Of a stretch of DNA of 64,000 nucleotides, positions 52,839 to 63,900 are shown piece after piece. The position numbers and the translations under genes were made by a program. Positions within the stretch are counted from its first letter, which is position 1. Each line of letters starts with the position of its first letter. A model generated the notes under the pieces. That model saw nothing but the letters and a program-made list of their open reading frames with translations, was not told where the DNA came from and ran no database searches. The stretch spans positions 66,585-130,584 of the forward strand of contig JAEZJF010000017.1 of NCBI GenBank assembly GCA_023415825.1, written 5' to 3'. This DNA is from Bacillota bacterium (lineage in GTDB: Bacteria; Bacillota; Clostridia; DSM-8532).

Positions 52839-53066
52839 ATGAAATCACTTAATATGAATTTAACGGTATTCGAAGCAACTCAGAAATTTCCGGAGTTGAT
52901 CGACATCATCGCAGGCTGGGGATTCCCGCAAATCAGGAATAACCGGCTGAGACGTGTGATTGGCAGTAAGTTTACTTTGAATGAGGCTATCAGAGAAATG
53001 GGCCTTAATAGAGTCAAAATCATTGAAATGTTGAAAAAAAACGGATTCGAGGTTATTGAAAGGTAG
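52839..53066 (+). CDS. DUF1858 domain protein
   Basis: A 75-residue protein consisting of one DUF1858-like domain: LTVFEATQKFPELIDIIAGW, GFPQIRNNRLRRVIGSKFTL, EAIREMGLNRVKIIEMLKKN. Related domains occur with hydrid-cluster and redox proteins in anaerobes; function unknown. Lone gene with GGGAG before the ATG. Confidence 0.82.
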   Translation: MKSLNMNLTVFEATQKFPELIDIIAGWGFPQIRNNRLRRVIGSKFTLNEAIREMGLNRVKIIEMLKKNGFEVIER

Positions 53067-53202
53067 AACCCCTAAGACAGCCTTGAACCTTAACAGGGAG
53101 TAGAGTATAATCAGCCATATTGACGAAGCAACTGGGAGCAGTTTGTATAAACGAACTGCTTTCATCGGTTTAATTAACAAATGATCTTTTTATGGAGGCC
53201 AT

Positions 53203-54045
53203 ATGAGTGGTTTTGAGCACCTGATCTGCCCTGTTTGCCAGAAGCCCTTGACCCAAACCAGGCAAAGTCTTTCTTGTCCATCAGGCCATAGCTTTGATAT
53301 GGCTAGTAAAGGTTATGTCAATCTTCTCCTCAGCCAGGATAAAAACAGCAAGGACCCAGGGGACAATAAAGAAATGGTCCAAGCCAGAAGACGTTTTCTG
53401 GATAAAGGTTATTATGAGCCTTTGTCCCAAGCTCTCTGTGAGATCCTGACCCATAAAGTTTTCCAAAAAAAAGAGCGCTGTATCCTTGTGGATGCGGGAT
53501 GTGGAGAGGGTTATTACACCCATCAAATACAACAATCCTTAGCGGAAAGCAGATTAAGCCATAAGATCTATGGTGTAGATATCTCCAAAGGAGCCATTCA
53601 CCTCGCAACTGGACGCAATAAGCAAATTCAATTTTTGGCAGCCTCTCTATTTAAACTGCCTTTTTCATCCCAATGTGCCGATCTTATTATAAATGCCTTC
53701 GCCCCTAGTTGTAACAGGGAATTTAAAAGGATTCTTAAGAAAGATGGCTTCCTCATTACCGTGATCCCAGGTAAAAAGCATCTTATTGAACTTAAATCGG
53801 TGCTTTACGATAGACCATATGAAAATGACGAAAAAGAACCCGATCTTATCTCTTTTATAAAAGAGGACCAGGAACATATTGAAGAGTCTATTGTAATAAA
53901 TAATTCCGATGATTTAATCGACCTCTTGGCCATGACGCCCTATTCTTACAGAACGCCTCAAGAAGGGATTGAACGGCTAAAAAAGTTGACTCAGCTCACT
54001 ATTACTCTGGAGTTCATCATAACAGTTTACTCCAGACACGCCTAA
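53203..54045 (+). CDS. 23S rRNA (guanine-N1) methyltransferase, RlmA-like
   Basis: A 280-residue SAM-dependent methyltransferase. N-terminal zinc site CPVCQKPL ... CPSGHSFD (C-x2-C, C-x3-H), then GYVNLLL, DNKEMVQARRRFLDKGYYEP, and the SAM motif LVDAGCGEGYYT at about residue 95; the later NAFAPSCNREFKRILK corresponds to the RlmA active region. RlmA methylates a guanine in helix 35 of 23S rRNA; some relatives give resistance to macrolides or tylosin. Confidence 0.85.
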   Translation: MSGFEHLICPVCQKPLTQTRQSLSCPSGHSFDMASKGYVNLLLSQDKNSKDPGDNKEMVQARRRFLDKGYYEPLSQALCEILTHKVFQKKERCILVDAGCGEGYYTHQIQQSLAESRLSHKIYGVDISKGAIHLATGRNKQIQFLAASLFKLPFSSQCADLIINAFAPSCNREFKRILKKDGFLITVIPGKKHLIELKSVLYDRPYENDEKEPDLISFIKEDQEHIEESIVINNSDDLIDLLAMTPYSYRTPQEGIERLKKLTQLTITLEFIITVYSRHA

Positions 54046-54149
54046 AGCCAGCCCTGATGGGACAAGGTAACGAGACTAGTGGGACAAGGGGACAGGTTTC
54101 TTGTCCTAATTATAAGAACCATCCCCTGCTTACTAAAGATTTGCCTTTC

Positions 54150-56084
54150 TTAAAGACTCTCGAGCTCTGAAAGCCACAACTGGACGGAAGCATCGCTGGG
54201 CATCCTCCAGTCTCCCCTTGGAGACAGGCTCACTGTTCCCACCTTTGGCCCATCGGGCAGGCAAGACCGTTTGAACTGTTGGGAGAAAAATCTTTGATAA
54301 AAAACCTTCAGCCATCTCGATAGCTGGTCTTCTGAATAATTACCGGTAAAGGCCACCTTTGCTAAAAATAGAATCTTGGCAGGGCCTGCACCGCATCGCA
54401 GCATGTGATAGAGGAAGAAATCATGCACCTCGTAAGGGCCTAAAATATCCTCTGTCCTTTGTAGAATCTCCCCGGTCTTGGAGGGCGGTAAAAGCTCCGG
54501 GCTAATGGGCGTATCCATGATATCATAGAGTATCTTCCCAATGGTGTCGTTAGCCTCATGATCGGCATACCATTGGATTATATATCGCACCAGGGTTTTG
54601 GGCACACCGCAATTGACGCCATACATGGACATGTGATCGCCATTGTAGGTACTCCAGCCCAGGGCCATTTCCGATAAATCACCCGTGCCTACAACCAGTC
54701 CGCCTATTTTATTGGCCACATCCATTAAAATTTGTGTTCGTTCTCTGGCCTGCACGTTCTCATAGGTTACATCATGGATATCCTTATTGTGGCCGATATC
54801 TTCAAAATGCTGAAGACATGCAGCTTTTATATCGATTACCTTTAAAGAAGCACCCATATTTTTAATAAGGTTTACTGCATTATCATAGGTTCTGCCGGTC
54901 GTCCCAAAGCCCGGCATGGTGATAGCTTGCACATGGCTTGCAGGAAGGCCCATATGCTCCATGGCACGAACAGCCACAATAAAGGCAAGAGTTGAGTCAA
55001 GGCCTCCTGAAATACCGATGACGGCCTTATCAAGCCCTGTATGACGGATACGTTTTTCAAGACCCGAGGTCTGGATGGAAAGGATTTCGTAACAGCGCTC
55101 ATCACGCATAGGGTTATTCCCCGGAACAAAGGGGTGTTTTTCAATAGGATGAAGAGGAACCCCTTTATATTCTGTATTCTGCGGATCATTAAAATGGATG
55201 CCCCGGTACGAACGGCCGCCCTTCCCTCCTCTAAAGGTCCCCATTATGAGGCGGTTAAAGGAAAGCCTGTCTATGTCCACATCAGCCACAACCATTTTAT
55301 TGTTAAAGTAGAAACGTTCTGATTCATTCAATACGTAACCGTTTTCGGCGATAATGAGATGCCCGCCGTAGACCACATCGGTGGAGGACTCTCCGCAGTT
55401 GGAGGAGGCATAGACATAGCCCGCCACACAACGCGCCGACTGGTCTTTTATAAGCCCTCTCCGGTAATCAGCCTTTCCGACCAATTCATCACTGGCTGAT
55501 AAATTAAACAGAAGGGAAGCTCCTGCCTGTGCCAAGTAGCTGCTGGGCGGAACTGGCACCCAGACATCCTCACATATTTCTACGCCAAAGGCCAGGTTTT
55601 CGTTCTCTTTGGCTATGAAAAGTAGGTCGGCGCCAATGGGCACGGTATCATCACCAAGCTTAAGCTCAGAAATTTCAAGATGCTCCGCTTCGGTAAACCA
55701 GCGAAGCTCGTAGAACTCGTTATATCCCGGAAGGTTTGTCTTTGGAACAATTCCCAGTATTTTGCCCTTTTGAAGAACAGCGGCACAATTGTAAAGTCGC
55801 CCTTTTATGGCTAAAGGAAGGCCAACTATAATTATGGCCGGATTTTCCTTTGTGGCATCCAAAACTGTAAGTAGCCCCTGCCTGGCACCATTCAGAAGAG
55901 TATCCTGCCTGAATATATCCCCACAGGAATAGCCTGTAAGGCAGAGCTCAGGAAACACTAAAAATTCCACCGATTGTTCCTCGGCAGCCTTAATTATTTC
56001 AATGATTTTCTTTGTATTAAAGGCACAGTCGGCCACCCTTAACTCGGGAGAAGCCGCCCCCACTCTTGCAAATCCGTATTTCAT
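54150..56084 (-). CDS. nadE: NAD synthetase, glutamine-dependent
   Basis: A 644-residue two-domain enzyme. Residues 1-300 form the nitrilase-type glutaminase with Glu (FPELCLTGYSCGD), Lys (IVPKTNLPGYNEFYE) and Cys (GVEICEDVWVPVP). Residues 310-640 form the synthetase with P-loop GISGGLDSTLAF and GTGDLSEMALGWSTYNGDHM. It makes NAD from deamido-NAD, ATP and glutamine. Length matches the family. Confidence 0.94.
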   Translation of the reverse strand: MKYGFARVGAASPELRVADCAFNTKKIIEIIKAAEEQSVEFLVFPELCLTGYSCGDIFRQDTLLNGARQGLLTVLDATKENPAIIIVGLPLAIKGRLYNCAAVLQKGKILGIVPKTNLPGYNEFYELRWFTEAEHLEISELKLGDDTVPIGADLLFIAKENENLAFGVEICEDVWVPVPPSSYLAQAGASLLFNLSASDELVGKADYRRGLIKDQSARCVAGYVYASSNCGESSTDVVYGGHLIIAENGYVLNESERFYFNNKMVVADVDIDRLSFNRLIMGTFRGGKGGRSYRGIHFNDPQNTEYKGVPLHPIEKHPFVPGNNPMRDERCYEILSIQTSGLEKRIRHTGLDKAVIGISGGLDSTLAFIVAVRAMEHMGLPASHVQAITMPGFGTTGRTYDNAVNLIKNMGASLKVIDIKAACLQHFEDIGHNKDIHDVTYENVQARERTQILMDVANKIGGLVVGTGDLSEMALGWSTYNGDHMSMYGVNCGVPKTLVRYIIQWYADHEANDTIGKILYDIMDTPISPELLPPSKTGEILQRTEDILGPYEVHDFFLYHMLRCGAGPAKILFLAKVAFTGNYSEDQLSRWLKVFYQRFFSQQFKRSCLPDGPKVGTVSLSPRGDWRMPSDASVQLWLSELESL

Positions 56085-56175
56085 GGTATCACCAGCCCAT
56101 TTAAACTTATATCTATATGGTTAATCATATCATATTGTGTCACAACAGGAATATTGTTTGCAAGCAAAAGATTCT

Positions 56176-57402
56176 CTAAAGCTTCTCTCTGATGAGAGGC
56201 ATGCTCATACATCTGGGACCGCCGCGGCCTCTTGACAGCTCATAGGATTCGAATTCCATGACTTCTATTCTATTTCTCCGGAGAACCTCATTGGTCACGT
56301 GATTGCGGTTATAGCAGACGACCTTTCCCGGAGCCACTGCAAGGGTATTGCTTCCATCACTCCATTGTTCCCGGCTGGCTGCAATAGGATCACCATCACC
56401 ACACCTTATCAAATTAACTGAACCGCACTTAAGATATTTTTTCAAAAGGGTGGACAAGCTTTCCTGCTCATGTCTGATTTCGAGGCTCTTGTTCTTTCCT
56501 CTTGAAATGCTGTATACATCCAGAGGATCTTCGATACCGGGGAATATAGTGAACTGGTCGTAGTCCACCATAGTAAATACGGTATCAAGATGCATATAGG
56601 CTCTCGTTTTCGGTATATCAAAGGCTAAAACGGTCTGGAAACCATCCTCCTCACCTAACAACAGATTGTCGGCCAATCTCTCAATGGCAATAGGATCGCT
56701 TCTGTGACTTATCCCCACAGCCACTACTTTATCTGATAGAACTAATATATCCCCACCTTCAATGGGGTGGGTTTTATTTCTGTTATACCATCGGGGAACC
56801 TCTTTATATTGAGGATGATAATTAAAGATATATTTGGCAAATAGAGTCTCCCGGTTTCGGGTGATATTGGCCATCACATTGAGAGAAATCCCTTTTCCTA
56901 TACTCGCGAAGGGATCACGCTGAAAATACATATTGGGGATGGGATCAAGAATAAAAGGGTAGGGATGCTTGACCATATCCCCTAACGATTTAGGTATAAT
57001 ATTTTTTAGTTCTTCCGTTCTCAGGCCTGATATGCATTTCCTTGCGAGCTCTTTTGCCGGATAACTGCTAAAAAATTCTATGATGGCCTCTTGAAGCCCC
57101 TGTGTTACAACTCTTCCCTCCACCAGGAACTCCATGATAAACTCTTCTCTAACTTCGGGAAACTCAAGGACGTCCGCCATTAAGTCCACCAGGTAAACAA
57201 CATCCGCCCCTTCACTCCTTAAAATATCCGCAAACTGGTTATGCTCTTTCCGTGCCTGTTCCAGATAGACGATTTCGTCAAACAAGAGCCTTCGTAAATA
57301 ATCCGGAACTATATTCTCCACTTCCTCACCCGGAATGTGAAGAAGGACCCGCTTTAATTTACCTATTTCACTGTAAACAGAAATAGCCGTATTGAGGGAC
57401 AT
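56176..57402 (-). CDS. arcA: arginine deiminase
   Basis: A 408-residue ADI: SEIGKLKRVLLHIPGEE, DPIPNMYFQRDPFASIG (substrate Asp), EGGDILVLSD, MHLDTVFTMVDYD (catalytic His) and the C-terminal nucleophile in GGPRCMSMPL. It hydrolyses arginine to citrulline and ammonia, the first step of the arginine deiminase energy pathway. arcB and arcC are not in this window. A weak GGATGAAGTTTT region precedes the ATG. Confidence 0.94.
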   Translation of the reverse strand: MSLNTAISVYSEIGKLKRVLLHIPGEEVENIVPDYLRRLLFDEIVYLEQARKEHNQFADILRSEGADVVYLVDLMADVLEFPEVREEFIMEFLVEGRVVTQGLQEAIIEFFSSYPAKELARKCISGLRTEELKNIIPKSLGDMVKHPYPFILDPIPNMYFQRDPFASIGKGISLNVMANITRNRETLFAKYIFNYHPQYKEVPRWYNRNKTHPIEGGDILVLSDKVVAVGISHRSDPIAIERLADNLLLGEEDGFQTVLAFDIPKTRAYMHLDTVFTMVDYDQFTIFPGIEDPLDVYSISRGKNKSLEIRHEQESLSTLLKKYLKCGSVNLIRCGDGDPIAASREQWSDGSNTLAVAPGKVVCYNRNHVTNEVLRRNRIEVMEFESYELSRGRGGPRCMSMPLIREKL

Positions 57403-57504
57403 TAAAACTTCATCCTTTCAACAGTTTTCTGCCTTTAGTGTTCTATTTTTAAGGTTCATTATTCTCTTATATTAAGGGATGATCAGGTATACTTGTTCAA
57501 TAGA

Positions 57505-57545
57505 AAAACCACATGCAGCCCTTATTAAGAGCCAAATGTGGTTTT
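57505..57545 (-). terminator. terminator between the PstS-like gene and arcA
   Basis: AAAACCACAT and ATGTGGTTTT form a perfect 10-bp stem with an inner imperfect hairpin; T residues follow on the minus strand, 41 bases after the PstS-like stop. It separates that gene from arcA. Confidence 0.65.
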
Positions 57546-57585
57546 GATCTGGATAAATGCTTTTTAACTTTTCGTCTACTTTTAA

Positions 57586-58515
57586 TTATTTAGCCTTGAT
57601 TAGGATGGGCTCATTATTTGCAGGTATTGAGCTTGTATGCTCTGTTATATATTTTTCTGCATTTTTTTCCACATACCAGTCAAACAACCATTGGGCAGGG
57701 CTGTCCGATGGCGCATCAGCTCTCATAAGCATCCATGCAGTTGATATAAAGGGATAGCTTTCGTTGGCGATATTTTCTTTAGTCGGACTAATATCATCTA
57801 TGGCGAAGCTTTTCAAACGCTCTGAGTTGCCAAATTCCTCATCCACGAACGTCAAGAAGCTATAGCCGATGGCGTTGGCATCCCACTCGATTAAATTAAT
57901 TATTTCACCCATCTCACTAACTTCCATATCACTGTAAGTCCCATCTTGAAAATCAGGAACATCTTTTTGTCCGTCCCATACCAGGGACTCAAACATGCGC
58001 TGGCTGCCCGATTGACTGTCACGCACAAAAACAGAGATTTCGGCATAAGGACCGCCGACTTCCTTCCAGTTGGTTATTTTTCTCCGGTATATGTCTCTAA
58101 GCTGATCGGAGGTTAAATTTTTAACTGGATTCTCAGAATTTCCAAGAATCAGAAGTGCATCATAAGCGTAGCAACGCGCTTTTAGATCTACACCCTTCTC
58201 GTCCATATACTTTTGCTCTTCTTCAGTGGGTAAAAGTGCAAATACCACATCGACCTTACCATCGATAAGATTACATATGGCTTCATGGGTCTTACTGCAT
58301 AAAGGCTCGGGCCCGGTCATCTGGCCATTTATGACAAGATCGCTATAGATTGCAGCGACCATCTCTTTACGTGCCGTAGATGAATCAAGCTGAGGAAAAG
58401 GCGAATTGCTTCCTTCTGAATCAGGATCTATTGCAGCTCGCATTCCACAAGATACAAATATCATCATAATGGTACACATCATAAAGATAATAAAAAGACG
58501 TGTTTTGGGTTTCAT
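57586..58515 (-). CDS. PstS-like substrate-binding lipoprotein
   Basis: A 309-residue lipoprotein with lipobox-like IFVSC (Cys about 24). The PBP-like fold shows DVVFALLPTEEE, the LTSDQLRDIYRRKITNWKEV motif and VRDSQSGSQRMFESLV, which in PstS proteins binds the phosphate-type anion. No pst permease genes are adjacent, so it may act alone, as a sensor, or use a transporter elsewhere. The start at 58515 follows AGGAGG by 9 bases; the longer frame to 58542 does not. Confidence 0.82.
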   Translation of the reverse strand: MKPKTRLFIIFMMCTIMMIFVSCGMRAAIDPDSEGSNSPFPQLDSSTARKEMVAAIYSDLVINGQMTGPEPLCSKTHEAICNLIDGKVDVVFALLPTEEEQKYMDEKGVDLKARCYAYDALLILGNSENPVKNLTSDQLRDIYRRKITNWKEVGGPYAEISVFVRDSQSGSQRMFESLVWDGQKDVPDFQDGTYSDMEVSEMGEIINLIEWDANAIGYSFLTFVDEEFGNSERLKSFAIDDISPTKENIANESYPFISTAWMLMRADAPSDSPAQWLFDWYVEKNAEKYITEHTSSIPANNEPILIKAK

Positions 58516-58590
58516 ATGGGAGTACCTCCTAGCGAAGTTCATTATATCATCTGTTTAGTGATAGAACAATTTTATTGCCGATACTAATGA

Positions 58591-59352
58591 TCAATAATAC
58601 GCTTTGAAGCCAAGAGCCTCATATAATGAAACGCCCATTGCCCTTGCCCGCAGCGTAATAATAGAAGCATTCTCCTTTATCAACTGGTCAACTGCGGCGC
58701 GGCATACGGCTGTACCTATTCCTTTTTTACGATAACCAGGCAATGTCGCGATAAACTCCAATGTGCCGCTCCCGTTATTATTCATTGTCGCTGAAGTTGC
58801 CACAGGTATTTCTCCGCTGTACCCCAGGAAGCATACCATTTTACCGGATTCACATAAAGGGAAATATAACTCCGGGTCAAGTAACTGGCATCCATGAAGT
58901 ACCTCGTTCGCTATATCAGTCCATATTTTGAAGTCTTTTTTATCATTTACTTTCCGAACAGGTATTGTTGATGTACGCTCCGTATCTGTCAGACTGCGGC
59001 TATATTCATCAGGGAACAATGCCATACCCGATCCATCTTCCGAGTTTGATTCCAGGATTTCAAGGGACACCAATATATCACGGATATGATCCGGCGTAGA
59101 CAGAGGCGTAACACACCAATAATCAGGTATGCCATTCTTACGATACAATTGAATGATTTGCCTGATTTGATCATCAGTTTTATCCCCGAAATTAACCCTG
59201 TATACAGCAGCTGGACCATCGGCCTCTCCTTTTGGCTTTATCCATGAGCACACCCCGTCACCATATTTTCCCATGTGTGAAGGCAATGCCAATACTTCCA
59301 TGTAGTGTTCCATTCCACGGACAATATGCTCAATGATTTTACGGGTTTCCAT
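58591..59352 (-). CDS. GNAT-family N-acetyltransferase
   Basis: A 253-residue protein. The last 120 residues are the GNAT domain: VATSATMNNNGSGTLEFIAT, acetyl-CoA loop LPGYRKKGIGTAVCRAAVDQ and the end MGVSLYEALGFKAYY. The first half is an extension seen in several Clostridia. Substrate unknown. The start at 59352 is preferred because GGGAG lies at proper distance. Confidence 0.85.
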   Translation of the reverse strand: METRKIIEHIVRGMEHYMEVLALPSHMGKYGDGVCSWIKPKGEADGPAAVYRVNFGDKTDDQIRQIIQLYRKNGIPDYWCVTPLSTPDHIRDILVSLEILESNSEDGSGMALFPDEYSRSLTDTERTSTIPVRKVNDKKDFKIWTDIANEVLHGCQLLDPELYFPLCESGKMVCFLGYSGEIPVATSATMNNNGSGTLEFIATLPGYRKKGIGTAVCRAAVDQLIKENASIITLRARAMGVSLYEALGFKAYY

Positions 59353-59485
59353 GCTGCTAACTCCCTTCATTACTTTAATACAAACGATTTTTAGAGTACT
59401 AGTTTGCTTGGCGAATTAAATATACTATAACAAATATGACAACAGTATGTTATATTTGAAAAAACGATCCGGACAGTTTAAAGAA

Positions 59486-59518
59486 AAATCCCGCAGAGCA
59501 CGATTGCTCCTCGGGATT
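59486..59518 (-). terminator. terminator after the nitroreductase gene
   Basis: AAATCCCG and CGGGATTT, with an inner AGCA/TGCT pair, form a hairpin 16 bases after the stop, with T residues following on the minus strand. Confidence 0.65.
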
Positions 59519-59533
59519 TTGGGTTGGCGATTT

Positions 59534-60199
59534 TCACGCCCACTTAAAATGATCCTTTCCAGCACCGACTTCAAAATGGTATTTGACGATACCAAGATCA
59601 ACTTTAGGATAAAATCCACCAATGGCCTCCGCTTTTACAGTATTACCGGAAAGCGTGAGCATAAATTTCTGCTGGTTGGTTGCAGTGGGAGCCAAAAGTG
59701 CAGCTTCCATGCCCTTTTTGAACCAGTCGGGCGCCGTGCCTTCGAACCTACAGAGTGTCTCCAGCGGCTTGTTTTTGTGCGCTACACCCTGTGTTGATCC
59801 ATAACCGAGGGAAATCACGCAGACCAGCTTTTCGCCTTTTCTTACAGTGCACCTGCTCTTGCCCTTGCTGAAGGTCAGTGCTACCCAGCATGTATTGAGT
59901 CCCAGTTGCTGGGCTTTCAGAACGATCCACTCACCGTAATACCCTAGTTTTTCGTCTAGGTCTGCGCCCTTTGTGCCAATCAGAGCAATGTAATTCTTTA
60001 CGCCGCTGAATTTGCCGTAATGCGCCATAAATCCGCCAAAAGCCTCCGGTTCGTCGGTGACAAGCTGGATATGCAGCCCGCTTTCTTTGTTGCAAGCATC
60101 AATCTCCGCGCGCAGTTCCGAGAGCGCCTCAGCATCGATAGGCTTGTCGATGTAACTTCTCACCGAATGGCGGTTCTTCATCACTTCGAAAATATCCAT
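59534..60199 (-). CDS. nitroreductase-family protein
   Basis: A 221-residue flavoprotein of the nitroreductase family: MDIFEVMKNRHSVRSYIDKP, GEWIVLKAQQLGLNTCWV, CVISLGYGS and the C-terminal GMEAALLAPTATNQQKFMLT with the flavin-binding NQQ. FMN-dependent NAD(P)H oxidoreductase; natural substrate unknown. The ATG at 60199 is used as AGGAG lies 7 bases before it. Confidence 0.87.
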   Translation of the reverse strand: MDIFEVMKNRHSVRSYIDKPIDAEALSELRAEIDACNKESGLHIQLVTDEPEAFGGFMAHYGKFSGVKNYIALIGTKGADLDEKLGYYGEWIVLKAQQLGLNTCWVALTFSKGKSRCTVRKGEKLVCVISLGYGSTQGVAHKNKPLETLCRFEGTAPDWFKKGMEAALLAPTATNQQKFMLTLSGNTVKAEAIGGFYPKVDLGIVKYHFEVGAGKDHFKWA

Positions 60200-60456
60200 G
60201 ATCATTCTCCTTTACAAACTATAGTTTGGCTCTCCGCACCCTCTCTCCTTTATACAGATTATACCATGCGCTATAAAGAAAATGATCATTGGCAAAGAAA
60301 ATCAAAACATATCGTTCATGGCTTTCGCCTGTCGGTCTATAGCGGCTTGCTAGTATTTTCTAACCTGATTGAGAGCTTCGTTAATAATGAGTATATGATC
60401 GGGCAGGAAACGATCACCCGCCAGCGTGAATAATGATTCCAGCGACTTTTTCGCCA

Positions 60457-60930
60457 TCACTTCATCACCATCTTCATCATCCCTTTACCGCTGGACACCA
60501 TTTCCTTGCCCATCACAACAGTGAAAACCTGCATTAAAACAGTTTTAGCTTCCTCGTTTTGCATGATATCGCCCAGTGTGTCGCGAATGGAAAAATAGCC
60601 CTCCGGGAAATGTAACTCTTTTGCTTTTGGGGTGATGGTGCTAAACCAGTTCTCCACTCCACCATTCTCTTTATCATCCGGCTGCGCAAGCGCATAATCT
60701 CTGTTAGGCTCTGGTACACCATTTAAGATGATCTGGTCCTGCGTACCATTATCCCCTACTGCAATCAGTATATTTTCTCCTGGTTATAAGGGCACATTTG
60801 GAAAAACAAACACCTTCTCGCCCCGAATATGCACAAACATCTGATCATTCACCATCAACACCTTTACAGTTGTTCCACTGACCCTGTCACGATGGCGTCT
60901 GCCCGCAAGGTGAATTGCATCGGTATTATG
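60457..60930 (-). pseudogene. C-terminal remnant of a family-2 glycoside hydrolase
   Basis: Read on the minus strand a broken frame gives VSGTTVKVLMVNDQMFVHIR, EKVFVFPNVPL, a TAA in place of the usual Lys codon, PGENILIAVGDNG, then NGVPEPNRDYALAQPDD, ENWFSTITPKAKELHFPEGY and FSIRDTLGDIMQNEEAKTVL. This is the end of beta-galactosidase-like GH2 enzymes. The catalytic parts are missing. A 250-base stretch between 60206 and 60456 holds nothing I can name. Confidence 0.6.
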
Positions 60931-60972
60931 GCTTCATTCTTTTGTGCAATGCTCATGGTGACTTCTACTTAA

Positions 60973-63900
60973 CTATTTTGATAGCAGCTTATAAAGAACC
61001 TGAGCCATTTCCGCCCTGGTGGTTGTGCTTGTCGGGGAGAGTTTGTTTCCGCTACCGCTGACAATCGCGGCTTTTACTAGGTGTGCCATAGCTTCTCTGG
61101 CCCAGGGAACTATTTGTTTGGCGTCTATAAAGTCGGAAAGGGATTTGCTCTGGCCAGCCTCATCGGAATTACTCGTTTCAGGCAGCTTATTAATCATTTT
61201 CAATGCGTTATACAGTAGTGTGAACATTTCCTGACGTGTGATACCTTTATCCGGAGCAAACAGGTTGTTTCCCACCCCTGCCGATATCCCAAGCCGCTTA
61301 GCTGCTGCAAGATAACCGGTGTAATAGGTGTTGCCCGCATCAGAGAAATTGTCTTTGGGATTCTCATCTGCTTTGATATCAAAAGCCCGCATCAAAAGGA
61401 CAAGGAATTCACCCCGTGTCAGTGTGGCTTCAGGGCTGTACCTTCCATTGCCTGTGCCCCGGGTAATATCTCGTGCCGCTATAAAGCTCACCGCTTGGTG
61501 ATACCACGCCTCTTTGGCCACATCGTTGAAGTACACAGGACGATAAACCACGGCATATTGGCTAAAATGGGTGGTGGAGAAGGTCACTGTGCCTTTGACC
61601 GGATCATAACGCCCGTTAGGTACAGATACCGCATTACCGCTTCCGTCTATGTACCAGATCACTATGCTTTCAGGGTTTTTCAGCTCCTCGGCTGTAGGTG
61701 TATAGGGTATACTCACCATCACAGGTGCATCAGGATTATTCCAACCCACCTGCTCGCCATTTAGCGTAAGGGTCAGGGATACGATGGGACGATCGCCAAT
61801 AGCCTCCTGGATATCCTCCGGAAGCTTTGATTTGTCGAACCTGTCAATGGTAATCCCCGCGGTTTTTCCCTCAAGATTTTCCATGCCCGTCAGCATTCCG
61901 GCAGGGATGCGCAGGCTCCCCAGCTCAGTGGAAACCGTGACGGCTGCTCCAGTATACGGGCCAGCAAGGGCATTGGCTGGCATCTCCAAGGTATAGCCCT
62001 CCGCCCCCGGAATCTTGGGTAAATTTAAAGCTACATCTGTGTTCCCGGTGAAAAGCTCCTGGGCCAAGGTGCCCAGAAATACCACTGCACGACTGCCCCT
62101 CTGGAGGATGCTCAAATTCTTTTGTTTGATACCGTCTATAGTCAGCTCTGCAACGAAATTGCCAGACTCACCGCTACCAGGTTTACTCGGACTAACTGGG
62201 TCATCATCTCCGGGATCGGTACCTTCATCCCGTTCGATATTTTCCACATTGAGTGTGTAGATGGCTTTGGTCTCGCCCCTCGTCACCGTGATGACAAAAA
62301 CCGTGGTTCCATAGGACATGGCAATGGGGTTTGCTATTGACACCGGATCCCCATTTTTCGTAACTGAAAGGGTGGATTGGGGATCTTCCGCCACAGCGGT
62401 GAGTATGGTTTGCTTAAGGTCATAGGCCTTGAGATGGTATTCAAACACATTGGGGTTAAACTCCATGGGGGCACCAACAAGGTTCAGAACCGAAAGCAGG
62501 GAGCTTTCCTCTGATACCCGTGCAAAGGTCACATCTGCCGTGTAGCCGGTATGATTAAATTGAAAACTTGCCGTTTTGGACGTTTCACCCGGTATGGCCA
62601 AAAGGCTGGCGGCAGTTAAGGCACTATAAGTCTGCTGCGTTTCAAGCGCATTGCCATTTTCGTCCCGGAGGGTAACAACAATATTCCCGTTAAGGATGGA
62701 CTGAATGGAGTTGTTAAACGCCTCCACATCTACAATAGTCTTCCCGTCAACGGTCTGACTCAGGCTGTCCAAGGAAACGGCAGTCCCCTTTTTATCGATT
62801 AGGCTGTAAATATTCACATAGTTAATATCGTTGGAGATATCGGCATCCTCAATCACTTTCCCTGTCTCGGTCGGAACAGTGCGGAACAGAAGCCTCACGC
62901 CGCCCTCGGGAAGCTCTCCCCTCTCATCCAGAAGCGGCTCCAAATCCTCCTCTGTCAGGGTGACGGCCACCGATAGGAGACTGTCATTCAGCGTGTCAAA
63001 ATCATCCTCTGAAATGGTGATGGTTTTCAGCGGTGCTCCCTCGGGGAATTCAAGCTGATCCCAGATCTCCAGTGTCACGGTGTGGGTTCCCTTCTTCAGC
63101 TCGGCAAACGCGGCATTCTGAAGCAATACTCTAAAGCCGCGCTCCCGCTGAGTCTCCTTAGTGCTGTTGATTTGATAGATGCCTACATCAGGAGTGCTCA
63201 GCTTTAAAACGCCTGTATGGCTATAGGAATCGCCTGATTCTCCAAACTGTGCGGTAATGGAATACGGTGCATCGGCTATGGTTTCAGGCACCGCATAAGA
63301 AACAAGATAGGTTTTGGACTCGCCCGATGCCAGCGCTTCGCTGCCAAACACTATGCTTTCCCCGCCCAGGGCAATGGTCAAGCCTGTGATGGTATCGATA
63401 CCGTCGTTTCTCACTGTAAACATGACCGGCATATCCAGCCCCGGCAGCAGATCGGCATATGAGAAATCGGATTCAACGGTTATTTCATTCTTGTACTCGG
63501 CTGTGGCAGAGACAAGGGTGGATTGCCCGCTTTCCTCGGTCAGAAGCATGACGAAATCCATAATTCCTATAGCAGGATCAACCCTGGTGTCCATGAAATC
63601 CAATACACGGCCCTCTTCAAGGGCCAGCAGCTTTTGCTTGCCCGAGGATGATACAGCATTTTCGTCCGATACCAGGAGCTTTGTCCCGTAGACATCGTAG
63701 GCATAGATCCCATCCTCATCGGCATCATTGGGCTGGCTCCAGATGATCGACAAATCCTCAAGCTTGTTGACGCCCTTGGTGAATGTGAAATTCGAGTAGT
63801 TGGCAATACCGTCCGATATTCCCAATGAAAGCTCTGGGAATAGGGTTCCGTCAGCATTGACGGCAGCCAACAGAACGGCGCTGCGGGCAAACTCTGTTTC

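Noticed and set aside
60268..60432. Plus-strand ORF of 54 codons (MRYKENDHWQRKS...)
   Set aside because: No ribosome binding site, no recognised family, and placed in decayed DNA; may be chance.
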